From Micropterix aruncella (taxonomy: Eukaryota; Arthropoda; Insecta; Lepidoptera; Micropterigidae), in contig OX155963.1 of assembly GCA_944548615.1 (NCBI GenBank), forward strand, positions 18,966,261 through 19,030,260: 64,000 nucleotides of DNA, given 5' to 3'. The stretch's first letter is position 1. Each line of letters opens with the position of its first letter. The position numbers and the translations under genes are program-made. The notes beneath the pieces are model-generated. The model was not told the origin of the DNA and searched no databases. It worked only from the letters and a program-made list of their open reading frames with translations. Positions 37,310 to 58,210 of the stretch are shown here, one piece after another.

Positions 37310-38540
37310 TATCTATTTGGACAGTTGGGCGGTGTCGACTACAACAGGTGAACCTGTCACCCCAGGCTAGTATAACGATATGTGATAGTTCTTTCAGCCG
37401 TGGGATGAGCGTAGAAGACTTAGAGACAATGAACAATACACTATCTAGCTCTGCCAAATAACCCGCGAGAGACCAACCCTTACCGCCCGGCACCGGGTAG
37501 TTAACCCAGCGGGCAGACCAAGCGCCCTCGCTACCAGTTCTACCAGATCTGGCCTTCCGACTAGTTATAGGTGAGAAGGCGCTAGCGCGATCCTTTCCCT
37601 AGTATAGCGGTGATCGGTGTAGGGGAGAGTAGCAATCATTGGACCAGCGCTTTCATTGGACCACTATAGTATTTCGAAAACTATAACAGCTAGCAACGCC
37701 AAAACAAGTCGAGACAAGCCGCTCGCGTCCCAGTCGCAACCCCCCCCCCCCCCCCCCCTCCTCCTAACCTCAGTGACGCTGTAACTCGACGTGTGTGTAA
37801 GTGCTCACGACGGTCAAATACTAAAAATTCGATTCTGTCAGCATGTACTAGTGTAAAGTTTAAAACAAATTTATTGTGTTTCTATGTGTGAGCATTTATT
37901 TCAAATTACCTACGTCCGTGATTTTTATATATTTATTTTACTACTTAATGGTCCGATGAAAGCGACGGTGGTCCAATAAAGGCAACAGCTTCAAAATTAC
38001 TTTTTTCATTTATTAGGAAAACTATTATTCTAAATCGTACGTAACTTAAACTATCAAAAGTTGAGATCATAACAGATAGAAACAAAGTCATATTTTGTTT
38101 TTTTTAATCATATATTTCAAGATATGAGGTCGTAAAATTAAGTGGTCCATTCATAGCAACTCTCCCCTATACCGAATCTATCGCGGACCACGGCATTCTT
38201 TGCCCGGCTTTTCGGTAGCCGAATGGTCGATTCAAGAGCGGCTGCCATATAGGTAAACAACCGCCCCGCTCTATAGGTAAAAATACTGTTTCCAGGCTAC
38301 CCCGGCTCTCAGTCGGAATGCACAATTGATTAGCTGACGTCGCACGGTGCGCAAACCGTCCAGGAATGCCTGAAGGTCGACTACTAGGGAAAAATTGCCC
38401 GCAATCCAGAGTCCTACCCGGGCTCGCACTTCTGCGTGGAGGTCACCGAATAGGTGTTAACCCGTGAGTTTGGCCGACCCTGAACACATGGGCCTCAGTG
38501 GCCTAACTGAAACAGGCCCATTAGCTCCCCATCTATTTGG
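37310..38540 (-). repeat. Family A copy interrupted by a TA-flanked MITE
   Basis: The 3' part of family A (GTCGACTACAACAGGTGAAC to TAGTATAGCGGTGATCGG) occupies 37310-37621. The rest (TACCGAATCTATCGCGGACC to CAGGCCCATTAGCTCCCC) resumes at 38168. Joining the two restores the order seen in uninterrupted copies. Confidence 0.85.
37622..38167. mobile_element. 546-bp MITE with TA target duplication, nested in family A
   Basis: GGGGAGAGTAGCAATCATTG at the left is mirrored by CAATGAATGG-type sequence ending AGCAACTCTCCCC at the right. TA is duplicated at 37620-37621 and 38168-38169, as in Tc1/mariner insertions. The empty site is visible in sister family A copies (CGGTGTATACCG). A C run of about 18 bases lies inside at 37741. 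Confidence 0.85.
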
Positions 38541-40060
38541 ACAAGAAGAAAACGAGCCCTATCATAAATATATAGTGGTTTCAAATAGAAATTACGTTCT
38601 CCTTTTACAACCTGTTTTTTTTTTATTCTCCTTTTTCTCCTGTAAAAAATACCTTCATTCAGATTTTTTTAGGTATTTTTAAACGAATGTTTGTTTCAAT
38701 TTTCCATTTTTGTATACTTTTTAATAAAGATTTTACCCATCACTTGTATTTTTAATAAAAAGCCTTATGGGATTGGTTTCGAATTACGACTCTTAAAAAC
38801 TTTAAATGCGATTATCCCAATATTTTATTTTCAACCCACCTTTTCCATAAGGATTTTATATGGCATTTTTAATCAGCTTATTCAAACGACGAATAAGACT
38901 AATTAGCGAAAAAAAAATCAAATCTGACATTCGTTGAAAAGTTATGGTCCCCTAAAAGAAACAGCTTTTAATTTTGTTTAACTTAAAACTTTAAACTCAA
39001 GAATGCACACTCTGATTTTTTAAAATCCTTTCAATCATAATAATAAATAATATTTGCAAATAAAAAAAAATAAAACAGAGAAGGCGAGCTTATTGCCACA
39101 TGGCAATATTTTGCAACTAACTTTATCATACAGTGCAGTGGTGCATTCAGGCGTTATGGAAATAGACGCTATCAAGCAAATAAATTATTCTGCGTAACTG
39201 CGTAACAAACTACTACATTTAAAACTAAGAATGCCCCAGGAGAGTAAAGTGGGAGAGGAAGGAAAAAGAAAGGGAAGAACTGATTACTTCTTAGAAAAGT
39301 AATATTTTTTGAATTGGGTCTTGAATGATTTTAAAAAAACGGGTTTCATATATTTGCTGTGAGATCATTTTGGAGTCTTGAACCATGGACACAGAGAGTA
39401 GGAGTAGGAATCAGTATTATGAGAGGAATTTTAAATTAATTGTCAGCAGCAGCTTTTCGCAGTTTTTGCACCTGAAGTCAAAGAAGGAGATTGTCAGGAT
39501 GACATCGCATTCTATTCGAGTTTCAATTGAGTTTTTATTATTTATGTATAAAATACGCAAGTGCAGCGAGCTGCGTGCACCATCAAATTATACGCCACGG
39601 TTTAGGGCCTAATTTACTATGACCACCCGCACTTTTAATAAGTGCGGGTGGTCAGGCAACTAACCCCCCCCCCCCCCCCGTAGTCATCATCATCCTTTCT
39701 AGTTTTAATTCTATGTACTCCCCATCTAGTTTTTTCTATGTACATATTTTAATTAACGCAAGTGTATTGGAAGTGAGCTCCTATTTTATCATTTCAATTA
39801 ACGTGCCTAAGTACGTATTATTTTTTTATTTTATTTAAGAATAGTTTAATTTCAGGCTTTGACTTATGATTTATCGAGTAATTACATGGTTTTGCATAAT
39901 TTTATTATTTGACATCGAGGTTCATTTTCTCAAAGAATGCCCCTAATAATATTATTTTTATTATGTTTATTTTATTTTTAAGTTTACCTGAATGTCCCCT
40001 CCCGCACGCTCCGCTCGCCACACTCTTCCGCAAGAAGAATGCTCTCATTCCGATAAAAGG
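38541..40060. other. AT-rich, no gene recognised
   Basis: A 75-codon frame at 39385 has no motif. GACCACCCGCACTTTTAATA is followed by the inverted TAAGTGCGGGTGGTC (39620-39653), a small hairpin just before a C run of about 16 bases at 39665. Confidence 0.35.
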
Positions 40061-40068
40061 TGACAAAC

Positions 40069-49568
<9,500 letters not shown>

Positions 49569-50250
49569 ATAATAGTTAATATGTTTCCCAATATCATTTT
49601 TATTTTATTTATTAAAAGTAAAGCATGAGATATAAATTGCTGCAGCATAACAAAAATAATGTGTTTGGACCAGTAGCAAAAAATAGAGCACACTGCATCT
49701 TGGTCACTAAGTCAACGCCGCCTAAGCCTAGGCGTGTACTAAGGCAGGTGTACCAGAAAATATTTTACTTGTGCACACTTTTAGTTAAAATTAAAAGAAA
49801 AACAAAAGAGATCAAATAAGATATTCATATGAATTTAACAAAGTCGTAAAATATCATTAGGAAAAATAGATTAAAGAAGGCATAATAATTAAAGAATTAG
49901 TATAAAATAGTCAAAAATATGTCAAAATAATAAATATCTGAAATACATTTTCAAAATTATCTTGATACAGTGTTAGTAAAAATATTAAAATGTAATGAAA
50001 ATTAAAAATAAAATCGTAAATTCCAAAAAAAAATAATCAAAAAGTCTAAATTATGTCTTTGTCATAAACATCTTAAAAAAAATTATTAAATTATTATCAA
50101 AAAGTATTTAACATTATAATCATAAAATTATCGAGTAAATAAATAAAAATCGAAATCGTAATAATAGTAAATAGATAGATACCTACTCAGTAAATAAAAT
50201 CAAGAATAAAAATGAAAATCATACTAGATAGTCCAATTCTACGATCAATT
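49569..50250. other. AT-rich 3' flank of the membrane-protein gene
   Basis: ATTAAA at about 49611 is a weak polyadenylation candidate. Nothing else is recognised. Confidence 0.35.
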
Positions 50251-50254
50251 CTCA

Positions 50255-50665
50255 CCCCTTCCCCCCCCCCCCCGACTTCCTTTTTTCTTTTGCAATTCAT
50301 AGGGTTTCAATGATAGTTTCCGGAACTGGTCGCTAACAAAAACAATTTTTAAATAATACTTAGAACATTTGAAATTTTAACTGTTTGGCTGTAGAATAAA
50401 GTTAGTTTCATCTAACTGTCATTTGAGCTGTGAACTTACACTTGAAATAGTAGACAATCTTACAGCGAAAATTTTCACGTCCATGTAGATATGTAATTAT
50501 TCATTCAAGCCACAATGAAAAAAATCCGGTATGTCACCCCAAGACTTTTCCGGCACGACACAACAGACAACCCCTCCCACCTCACCCCCACCGCTCCCCG
50601 CGCCAAACCCCTAACCCCATTTAACCCCCCCTCTTCAACTCCATCCTCACCCCCATCCCCACGCG
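50255..50665. repeat. Poly-C and CCCCA-rich block
   Basis: A C run of about 13 at 50263, then from 50560 CCCCTCCCACCTCACCCCCA-type sequence resembling the blocks at 22.9 and 27.3 kb. It lies next to a family B copy. Confidence 0.85.
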
Positions 50666-50794
50666 TAGTGATTGTCAAGTGACTATGATAGCAAAGATAG
50701 CATATTCCAATATTTTGTAGTATTTCCGTGAAATGGTATTTTTGCAAAAAATATGTAGTATTTTCCTAAATACGGTGGTATTTTTTTGCATCGC

Positions 50795-51155
50795 TTGTAT
50801 ACGAGGTAGGTATACCAAACAAAAATTTCACAACGTGATTTTCGGTCCAACAAAGCATTTGTGTACTGAATTTCAAGTTTCTAACTGCAATATTTCGAGA
50901 TTGAAGTATAACTAGTGCGCCCTCTGGTGGACCGATTTCAATTACAATCGATGCCTGCATGTTAAATTTTAGCTCAATCGGATGAAGCGTTTAGCGAAGC
51001 GAATACACACACACAGACACATATACCCACACAGACCCACACACAGACTTCAGTCTGTAAATGGTCCTAATCGTCTCAGGGGCTGTCAAAATGGATATTT
51101 CCGTCTTCATCTCGATTTTTTTAGCGCGTTCACAATACTTTTCCTAGTGCCGGGA
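50795..51155 (-). repeat. Family B dispersed repeat, best-preserved copy
   Basis: On the minus strand in order: TTTCCCGGCACTAGGAAAAG, GAGATGAAGACGGAAATATC, CCTGAGACGATTAGGACCAT, a TG-rich tract, TCATCCGATTGAGCTAAAAT, GGTCCACCAGAGGGCGCACT and CTTGAAATTCAGTACACAAA. No coding frame, terminal inverted repeats or tail are clear. Confidence 0.75.
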
Positions 51156-51164
51156 AAGTAACAA

Positions 51165-51245
51165 ATGGCTATATAAAGTGTCTAAACAACTATGTATAAG
51201 TTTTTGAAGACAATAAATGCGATTTGATTTGATTGATTTGATTTG
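51165..51245 (+). repeat. LINE 3' tail fragment with (TTTGA)n
   Basis: AACTATGTATAAGTTTTTGA then GATTTGATTTGATTGATTTG matches the tail inside the transposon at 44.05 kb. Confidence 0.55.
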
Positions 51246-51278
51246 ACAGATAAAACAAACTTTACATATTCAAATGTT

Positions 51279-51586
51279 GTAATTGTTATTAAATGTTTGT
51301 TTTTTTACTCTTTATTGTGAAAATTCACAATGGGCGGGTTTATTGTCATATGACAATCTCTTACAACCAACCCTACTGTGACGGGTTTATATGTATGTGT
51401 GCGTGTAACATGTGTGTAAGTGTGTGTCTTGTTATTGCATTCGATCGACTGAATTGAAAATGCAATTCCGTTAATTTGATCCCAACGGAAAATGGTGACC
51501 CAGCCGGGAATCGAACCCGGGACCTTACAATTTACTCGTAAGATCAGGCGACCTAACCACTATACCAACGAGCCATGTTGTAGTTG
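51279..51586 (-). mobile_element. tRNA-derived SINE with 17-bp target duplication
   Basis: Read on the minus strand from about 51575: GGCTCGTTGGTATAGTGGTT carries a box A (TGGTATAGTGG), and GGGTTCGATTCCCGG about 50 bases on is a full box B / T-arm. A 220-bp body follows to an A-rich end. TTACATATTCAAATGTT flanks both sides (51262-51278 and 51587-51603). The acceptor stem is wobble-rich and the anticodon arm is poor, so it is not a working tRNA gene. SINEs of this kind are mobilised by LINE machinery. Confidence 0.85.
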
Positions 51587-51604
51587 TTACATATTCAAAT
51601 GTTT

Positions 51605-52560
51605 TAAAAATTGTTAATGTAAATCCGGAAACTTTTACCGTGACCTATATGATACAATATATATATATATACGTATTTATATAGTTTTTACGAAATATGC
51701 TATATGGATTTATATTTCACGTAGGCATTCACTGAACCAATTATAAATGTAAAGATAACCAGATTCTAAAGATATAATATGACTTTATATTTCACTTTGT
51801 TCGTATATCTTTCATCCGGGGTGGAGGAGGGGGGGGGCGATACCCAAGCAAACACTGTGTAACATTCAGATGGTACAGAATATCTATTCATTTTCTTTAA
51901 GCCCCCACCGCCTGTATGGACCTTCCTGTATGGAGTTTGGGAGAATTTACCTACAAATATTTACGAAATGAAATATCTCCATCGCATAGCTATCATATTA
52001 GTACGTAAATAGGCCATGGAATCACCTTAGAAGCGTTCCCAGAGGAATTAAACTTTTTAAAGGGACCATTGTTTATTGGGATCAAAGTGGATAAAACACA
52101 TTTACCAACATAAATTTCCTAAAACTCGGCGGAAAGTGGATGCATATGTATGTGTTGAGATTTACTTAAGGCTTAGTTTGAATGCGACCCTTTTGTTGCG
52201 AAAGTTGTGAGTTAGGAAAGATAACGCTGGGTGATTGATGAGCGGGTCCGACATACATAAAATAGCAGGTTATTTCAAAAGAACATGGCCAATAGCAATG
52301 GACAAGCAGGGTATTAGGTCTTTACCTCTGAAATTGCCGTTCTATAAAGGAAATTATGACCAAACCGTATGTATGATAAATATATCTTTAATCATTTTGT
52401 ATGAAAAATATACCGTTAATTAACCGTAATATGGACCCATATTTTCTATGCAGTTTAAGAGAGTTTTTTTATTGGGGTGTAAAATCTCTTGAACAGAAAT
52501 CAGCGAATGTTTTAAATGCATTTTCTTCTTTGGGTATCGATTTTTTGGTGTAAAAACGTC
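51605..52560. other. No gene recognised
   Basis: Short (TA)n at about 51656 and a G-rich run at about 51826. The frame at 52235 (62 codons) has no motif. Confidence 0.35.
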
Positions 52561-52562
52561 CA

Positions 52563-52961
52563 CAGGGTGAGTTTTTAATTAGTGACATCATTAAAGTGGG
52601 TGAAACAGTACGATCAAATAATCAATTTTGATTAAAAATTAAAAACAAAGGTAGAAAAACAAAAAAAAACTCTTTTTTTTTTTGGAAATTTTAAAATTTT
52701 ATTGTTTTGAATAATAGTGCAAAAAGTTGAGGGCGTAATGCCATCTAGCGGTAGGTAAAATGTCGCAAAAATTGTTTATCCGCGATAATTTACCTATCGC
52801 TAAAAGGCGCAGCGCGTTAATCATTTGTCAAACTTTAACTTATCAGTCAAGTTTTTCAAATTTACTAAAAAACATGGTTTTTGTTTTTTTTTATAAATTA
52901 AAAGTTGCTTATTTGCTCGTACAGATTCACCCACTTCAAGGATGTCACTAATTAAAACTCA
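52563..52961. mobile_element. Family D MITE, copy 1
   Basis: GGGTGAGTTTTTAATTAGTG then GACATCATTAAAGTGGGTGA is mirrored by TTCACCCACTTCAAGGATGT and CACTAATTAAAACTCAGC. It is about 400 bp with a central GCCATCTAGCGGTAGGTAAA. A truncated arm (GTTGCTTAGTTTGTCGTACT) recurs at about 53234. Confidence 0.8.
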
Positions 52962-52964
52962 GCA

Positions 52965-53200
52965 TGTATATATGTATGTATGTATGTATTGATGTATGCA
53001 TGTATGTATGTATGTATGTATGTATTATGTATGTATTTGTATATATGTATGCATATATGTATGTATATACGTATGTATATTATATGTATGTCTCTGTGTA
53101 TGTATGGATGTATGTATCGATGTATGTATGTATGTATGTATGCATGTATGTATGTATGTATGTTTGTATGTTTGTATGTATGTATATATTTTGTATGTAA
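52965..53200. repeat. (TATG)n microsatellite
   Basis: About 55 TATG/GTAT units with scattered changes. All frames across it are repeat artefacts. Confidence 0.95.
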
Positions 53201-53299
53201 CATGTGTACATTTTTTTATTTTTGTATCAAAAGTTGCTTAGTTTGTCGTACTGGTTCACCCCCAAAGGGATATCACTATATATTTTTAGAAAAATTTAT

Positions 53300-54635
53300 T
53301 ATAACGTAATTTGAGTCACTCAACATCGATAAAACTTCGTTATGTTTTGACGTACCACTGCTCAAAGTAGACAAGGAAAAGAAGATGCATCTGTAAAGCA
53401 AGCCAACTCAAGTCCAATTATTTTGTGACAAAGATTAGAGACATGAAAAAAATGGATAAAATGATGCTCGCAGCCTCCAATTCCGCAGGCGAGCATCTTC
53501 AAACGAGCCGATAAAAACGCGCATTCCGGGCGAGTGACTTTTCGTCAAAAGAGTCACTCAAACGGAACCCCTATCTACCCATATGAATGTGAATGTAAAA
53601 GACGTTATCTGTGCCGTAACGCGCTCATTGAATTTAGGTCATAGGTAGGTCATTGGGAAGTTTTTAAGGGGTAGAAGAGGGTATCATTTGGAACAGATTT
53701 AAGCAAATATACCCCTAGCTAAAATTACACTGTTTTATATGTCAGCGATTTTGTGAATTTGCACGATTAAGGCGACATAAGACCTCAGAAAAATACCCGA
53801 AATGGGCGGACACGCGAGAAAATAGGGGGAGTCAATTTTGTAGGGTTTGACCAATAAAAATCCAGCGTTGACGAAGCATCAAGCGCAGATTCCACGTCCG
53901 CTAGCGCCGGGAACCAGACGCATACTAAACAGTCAATCGCAGCGATAGAACTGAATAACTATCTTTACGCAGTGGTGGTATAAGGGTGTAAATGGTAAAG
54001 CATATTTAGCGTAACTCCCAGAGCGCTTTCACGTTTTAATTAATTGTAATTAATTTAGGGCCTAAATAAAAAATGTGGCTAAGTGCTGCCCTAGCGGATT
54101 AACCAGTCAATATAATGAAATTATAATAAAACACACTCACCGCTTATATTGTAGGAGTAAACGCGCCTGAAAGTTTTCGAAGTCAGTTTAAAGCCTTAAT
54201 GTCCAAGGCTATGAGCAACTTTTTTGAGTCCAAAATTTAAATTGGTTCCTTATTGAGGGATCCACTTAGAAACTTGTTTTAATTAATTCTTATATTTTTC
54301 AAAAAACTCATAAAACTAAAATTCCTCAGATATGGTCGTTCCCACGTATGTCGGCTTAATCTGATTATTCTCGTATTCATTTTAATCACGCGTAAATTAA
54401 ATATACTTTATTATTTCTTTCCGGGGACCACCAAATGACTTCGAGGTACGGTCATAACCGGTTGGGCAGCCAGCGACAAGAAAGTGCAAAAGTTTTGTAA
54501 AATCTAATACTTTCAGATCAGACAGTATTTTGACCATAGAATGCCAGACAACGGGACTCCTGGCGTTGGCGTACTACGAAAGTTGTAATTTTGATTAGTA
54601 CCCCCAGTGTTTTGGAAAAGCTGAAAAATTATCAG
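53300..54635. other. No gene recognised
   Basis: Mixed-composition sequence without recognisable coding or repeats from this window. Confidence 0.3.
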
Positions 54636-54636
54636 T

Positions 54637-55355
54637 AGACAGTGGATGCAATACAGAACTCGAAACAAATGGCCAGACTGATTAACAATAGAATGCGTGG
54701 CGTCAACATTATTCCATACATGTCACAAAAATGAAATCCATTATATTGTGCTGCACATTAGACCGATGCGAATAAGCGTAGTACAACAAATACGTACCGG
54801 CGTATTTGCAGGGACCATTTTTGTGAAATTTTATTTTTATTTATTTTATTTTATTTGGTACCCAAACAGAATATTGACAACACATACAGTGACATATATA
54901 TACTACAGTTACATGACTACATCAATATCCTTTTTATATGAGTACACAATTAGCACAATGCATGAACAATGGTTGATTTTTTTTTTTAATACTTATAAAA
55001 AAAGGAAAAAAAACAAAAAATACCAGAATTACAGTATTTTAAAGAGGGACACTTTGAAGGAGCATAAACTATCATGAAATATATCGATGCGATTGTCAAG
55101 ATGAAATTCGTTATACAGACGACATATACGTGGGATTACGTTATTTACTCCGGTATAGTTTTTTGCTAAAGGTGTTTTAAATAAGTCTGGGTATCGAAGA
55201 CTTCTTTTAGTAATGTTAAATTGTATTTTTTTCTATACAAGAGGTATCGATTTTATTTGGTATGTTTGGAGTAATGCTGGCGTCACGCGTTCTATTGTTA
55301 AGCATTCATCAGTAGACAGTAGACGCAATAAATAACTCGAAACAAATGGTCAAAT
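54637..55355. repeat. ~45-bp direct repeats flanking a LINE-tail-like insert
   Basis: TCAGTAGACAGTGGATGCAA with AACTCGAAACAAATGG at 54637 recurs as TCAGTAGACAGTAGACGCAA with AACTCGAAACAAATGG at about 55309. Between them at 54830-54900 is a minus-strand A-rich LINE-like end (TTATTTTATTTTATTTGGTA). The direct repeats could be a long target duplication or a local duplication. Confidence 0.5.
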
Positions 55356-55361
55356 TGCTGG

Positions 55362-55843
55362 TCAGATGAAGTCGGGAGACTATGGAAATATACTGTTTCC
55401 TAAGCAACGGGGGTGGATGTTGAGCTGTCGTCAATCACTTTTGAAATGACCAATTGGCTACCTGATCCTGAATTCAGAGCCGAGCAAAATATACCAATGG
55501 TCCGCGGTAGATTCAAACTGAATCACCGCTGAATATATGGCAGATAGAGGTCGCGCAAGCGACTTCGGACCCGTAACCAGTTGGTAAGTTGGAGGTATCC
55601 TGATGGTTAATTCCAGACGGAGATAAACTTTCAAAACTGGTAGTCAGGGGGCGAGACTGCCCGCTGGGTATCTTTCCCGGTGGGTCGCCGTAAGGAGTTG
55701 GCCTCTGACAAGCACGTTGGCTTAGCTAGACGGTATATTAGTATTCCACTTTATTATGCTCACCTCACAGATCTTCTCACATAGATCTAAAACTTCCTGA
55801 GGTGACGGGTTCGCCCGTTTTAGTTGACACCTCTAAGTGTACC
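55362..55843 (+). repeat. Family A 3' two-thirds
   Basis: GTCGGGAGACTATGGAAATA, CGCCGTAAGGAGTTGG, then GGTGACGGGTTCGCCCGTTT and TAGTTGACACCTCTAA at the end. Confidence 0.85.
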
Positions 55844-56052
55844 GTTGGGGACTGAGTTAAATGTAAGCGGTGGCTGAGGTTCGGGGACCGGCGGTCGTAG
55901 AACATTTTCCGTTAGCGTACATACCTTTACATTTTACTGTCGAGTAGCATCGGGCAAGTGATGTCACAGCACTAATGCCTGTGGTGGGGAGATCGAATGC
56001 CCGTCCCCGCACCTTAGCCACCGCTTAAGTTTAGCTCAGTCCCCAACTGAAG
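55844..56052. mobile_element. ~205-bp MITE
   Basis: GTTGGGGACTGAGTTAAATG then AAGCGGTGGCTGAGG is mirrored by CCTTAGCCACCGCTTAAGTT and TAGCTCAGTCCCCAAC. Confidence 0.85.
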
Positions 56053-56067
56053 ATACTAACCCTTCTG

Positions 56068-56118
56068 AACAATGTGTCCCTACAAACGGTTTGTCGGTTG
56101 GTAGGGACACATTGTTCA
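56068..56118. repeat. Short hairpin
   Basis: GAACAATGTGTCCCTAC and GTAGGGACACATTGTTC are perfect inverted repeats around a 17-base loop. Confidence 0.85.
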
Positions 56119-56499
56119 AATTGGTTGGTCGATGAACCGGGTATTTCTCCGATCAATTGAAAATAGATTAAAAATAATATTCATTTTCAGCGAAGCACTC
56201 AGACGGTAGCAATTCGACGTGTAGCATTGAAATTGCCTTCGTTGAGGTTTCAGTTGCAGCGGCAAATTACAACTGCTTTTATTAAAATGGTGAAGCAATC
56301 TAACTACGTGGCAGGGTCGAAATGGGTGAAATTATATAGTCACGTTTTGTGTTCATAAAATAAATAACTTATCAATAAAATATAATGACGCGCAAATCGC
56401 CATCCCATCTTATGTATACATTCGCTGCATTGGCTTATGTACGCAATGTCTGCATTCGCTTTAATTATAATCTAAAAAAGTATGACCATATTACGGAGT

Positions 56500-57155
56500 A
56501 CAGATTACACGAAGATGTCTACTACAACCGGCGAACCCGTCACCCCAGGAAGGTTTAACGACATTCATAGTTCTGACTCCCTTGAGGAGAGACTAGAAGA
56601 CAGAAAAGATTCAAACGCAAAACCAACAAACCTGCCAGAGCCCAACGCCTTACGGCGAGGCACTAGGAAGGTAACCTATCCCCCTGGCTACTAGTTTTGG
56701 CAGGATATCTCCGTCTGGAATTAACCATCATGATACATCCGACCTGCCGTGCGGACCTTTTGAATCTATCGCGGACCATGACATCTTTTGCCCGGCTCTG
56801 AACTCAGGTAGCCGACCGGTCGTTTCAACAGTGGAAGACGACAGGTCAACATCCACTCCCACCTGCGTAGAAAACAGTATATTTCTATAGTCTCCCGATT
56901 CCTTCAGTAATTAGAGTGCACAAACCGATTGGCTGTCGCCGCGCGGTGTGCAAACTGCCCAGTAGCGCCGGAAGGCAATCTCCCAAGGAAACCGATCTAC
57001 CGGTCGTGAGGCCTGGGACGCGACAGTCCTACCCGAGGTAGTCTGGAGGTATCCACACGAGGGGGTTACTGAATAGGAGCTGAATTGTGAGTTGGACCGA
57101 CCCGGAAACACAGTCGATTTTATTACCCAAGCTGCAAGAAACCGTTCGCTACCGT
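56500..57155 (-). repeat. Family A copy, near complete
   Basis: On the minus strand it starts at GGTAGCGAACGGTTTCTTGC and ends GGTTGTAGTAGACATCTTCG, about 650 bp, with all family landmarks in order. It gives the best view of both family A ends. Confidence 0.85.
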
Positions 57156-57159
57156 TATA

Positions 57160-57500
57160 GTTGGATCGGATCGGATCGGACGTGTTTTGAATGTTTAAAC
57201 AAGTGTATGGCAAGAGCTCCTTCCGATAGTCTGATCAGACTATCGGATCCGACTATCGTATAGTAAAAGTCTGACGTGTATTCCCGGCCTAAGTAATATC
57301 CTAAAAATGCTAAATTTGCACTTCCAATACAGCCCTGATACCACGACTCGTATTCAGTCAGTATTTACGGTAAAGTGCGCCATGGAAATGCTTACAAATG
57401 GCAAGAAAGCTGTCCCCCGTTGCGTTCATTGCTGATTGTGCAACGAAAGCTTCACCAGCTTGTACCAACTGCTGCCTATTCCACCACTCTCGAACGTTTT
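57160..57500. other. No gene; 24-bp perfect palindrome
   Basis: CCGATAGTCTGATCAGACTA followed by TCGG (about 57224-57247) is a perfect palindrome. Nothing else is recognised. Confidence 0.5.
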
Positions 57501-57504
57501 GTAC

Positions 57505-58210
57505 CTACGTAAAATATATCCGATTATAGGTAATCGTGACAATACAGGATGAGTTTTTAATTAGTGATATCCATAAAGTGGGTAAATCAGTACGAACAAA
57601 CAAGCGACTTTAATTTTTAAAAATACAAATTAAAAAATAAAAAAAAGTTTTTTTTTGTTTTGGTAAATTTGACAAATTTCACTGTTAACTAAAAGTTTGA
57701 CATGCGTTGAGCGCACTGGGCCATCTAGCAATGGATCAAACATCGCAAATAAACCCTATTCGCGATATATTACCTACCGCGAGATGGCGAATCGCGCTCC
57801 ACTCTTTTATTACTATTTTTCAGAAAACTAAATTTTCAAATATTCAAAAATATATTTTTTTGATAAATAAATGTTTTTTTTTGTGTTTTTCCCATTTTTT
57901 TATAAAAAGTTGTTTAGTTGCTCGTACCTATTCACCCACTTCAAGGATGTCACTAATAAAAACTCGTCCTATAGGTATATATGAAAAATATTTCCGATTA
58001 TAGCTAATCGTTTGAATATATCCGTAAAATATATTTGATTATAGCTGATCGTGAGAATATATCCGTAAAATATATCCAATCATAGCTTATCGTGACAATA
58101 GATTTGTAAAATATATCCGATTACAGCTAACCGTGAGAATACATACGATTATAGCTAATCGTGAGAATATATCCGTAAAATATATGCGATTATAGCTAAT
58201 TGTGGGAATT
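57505..58210 (+). repeat. ~41-bp minisatellite split by a MITE
   Basis: Units of the type GATTATAGCTAATCGTGAGA then ATATATCCGTAAAATATATCC occur once at 57509-57540 and about five times from 57980 to 58205. The family D element lies between them. Confidence 0.85.
57547..57967. mobile_element. Family D MITE, copy 2, inside the minisatellite
   Basis: AGGATGAGTTTTTAATTAGT then GATATCCATAAAGTGGGTAA is mirrored by TTCACCCACTTCAAGGATGT and CACTAATAAAAACTCGTCCT. The same ends and a similar centre (GGGCCATCTAGCAATGGATC) occur at 52.56 kb. Confidence 0.85.

Noticed and set aside
39385..39612. 75-codon frame
   Set aside because: No recognised motif, no neighbouring exon that joins in phase, and AT-rich composition like non-coding flanks.
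51491..51575. Functional tRNA gene
   Set aside because: Boxes A and B are present, but the acceptor stem is wobble-rich, the anticodon arm is poor, and it heads a 308-bp unit with a target duplication, which marks a SINE.
52964..53309. Overlapping Met-Tyr-Val-Cys-rich frames on both strands
   Set aside because: Product of the (TATG)n repeat; all frames are open only because the repeat lacks stops.
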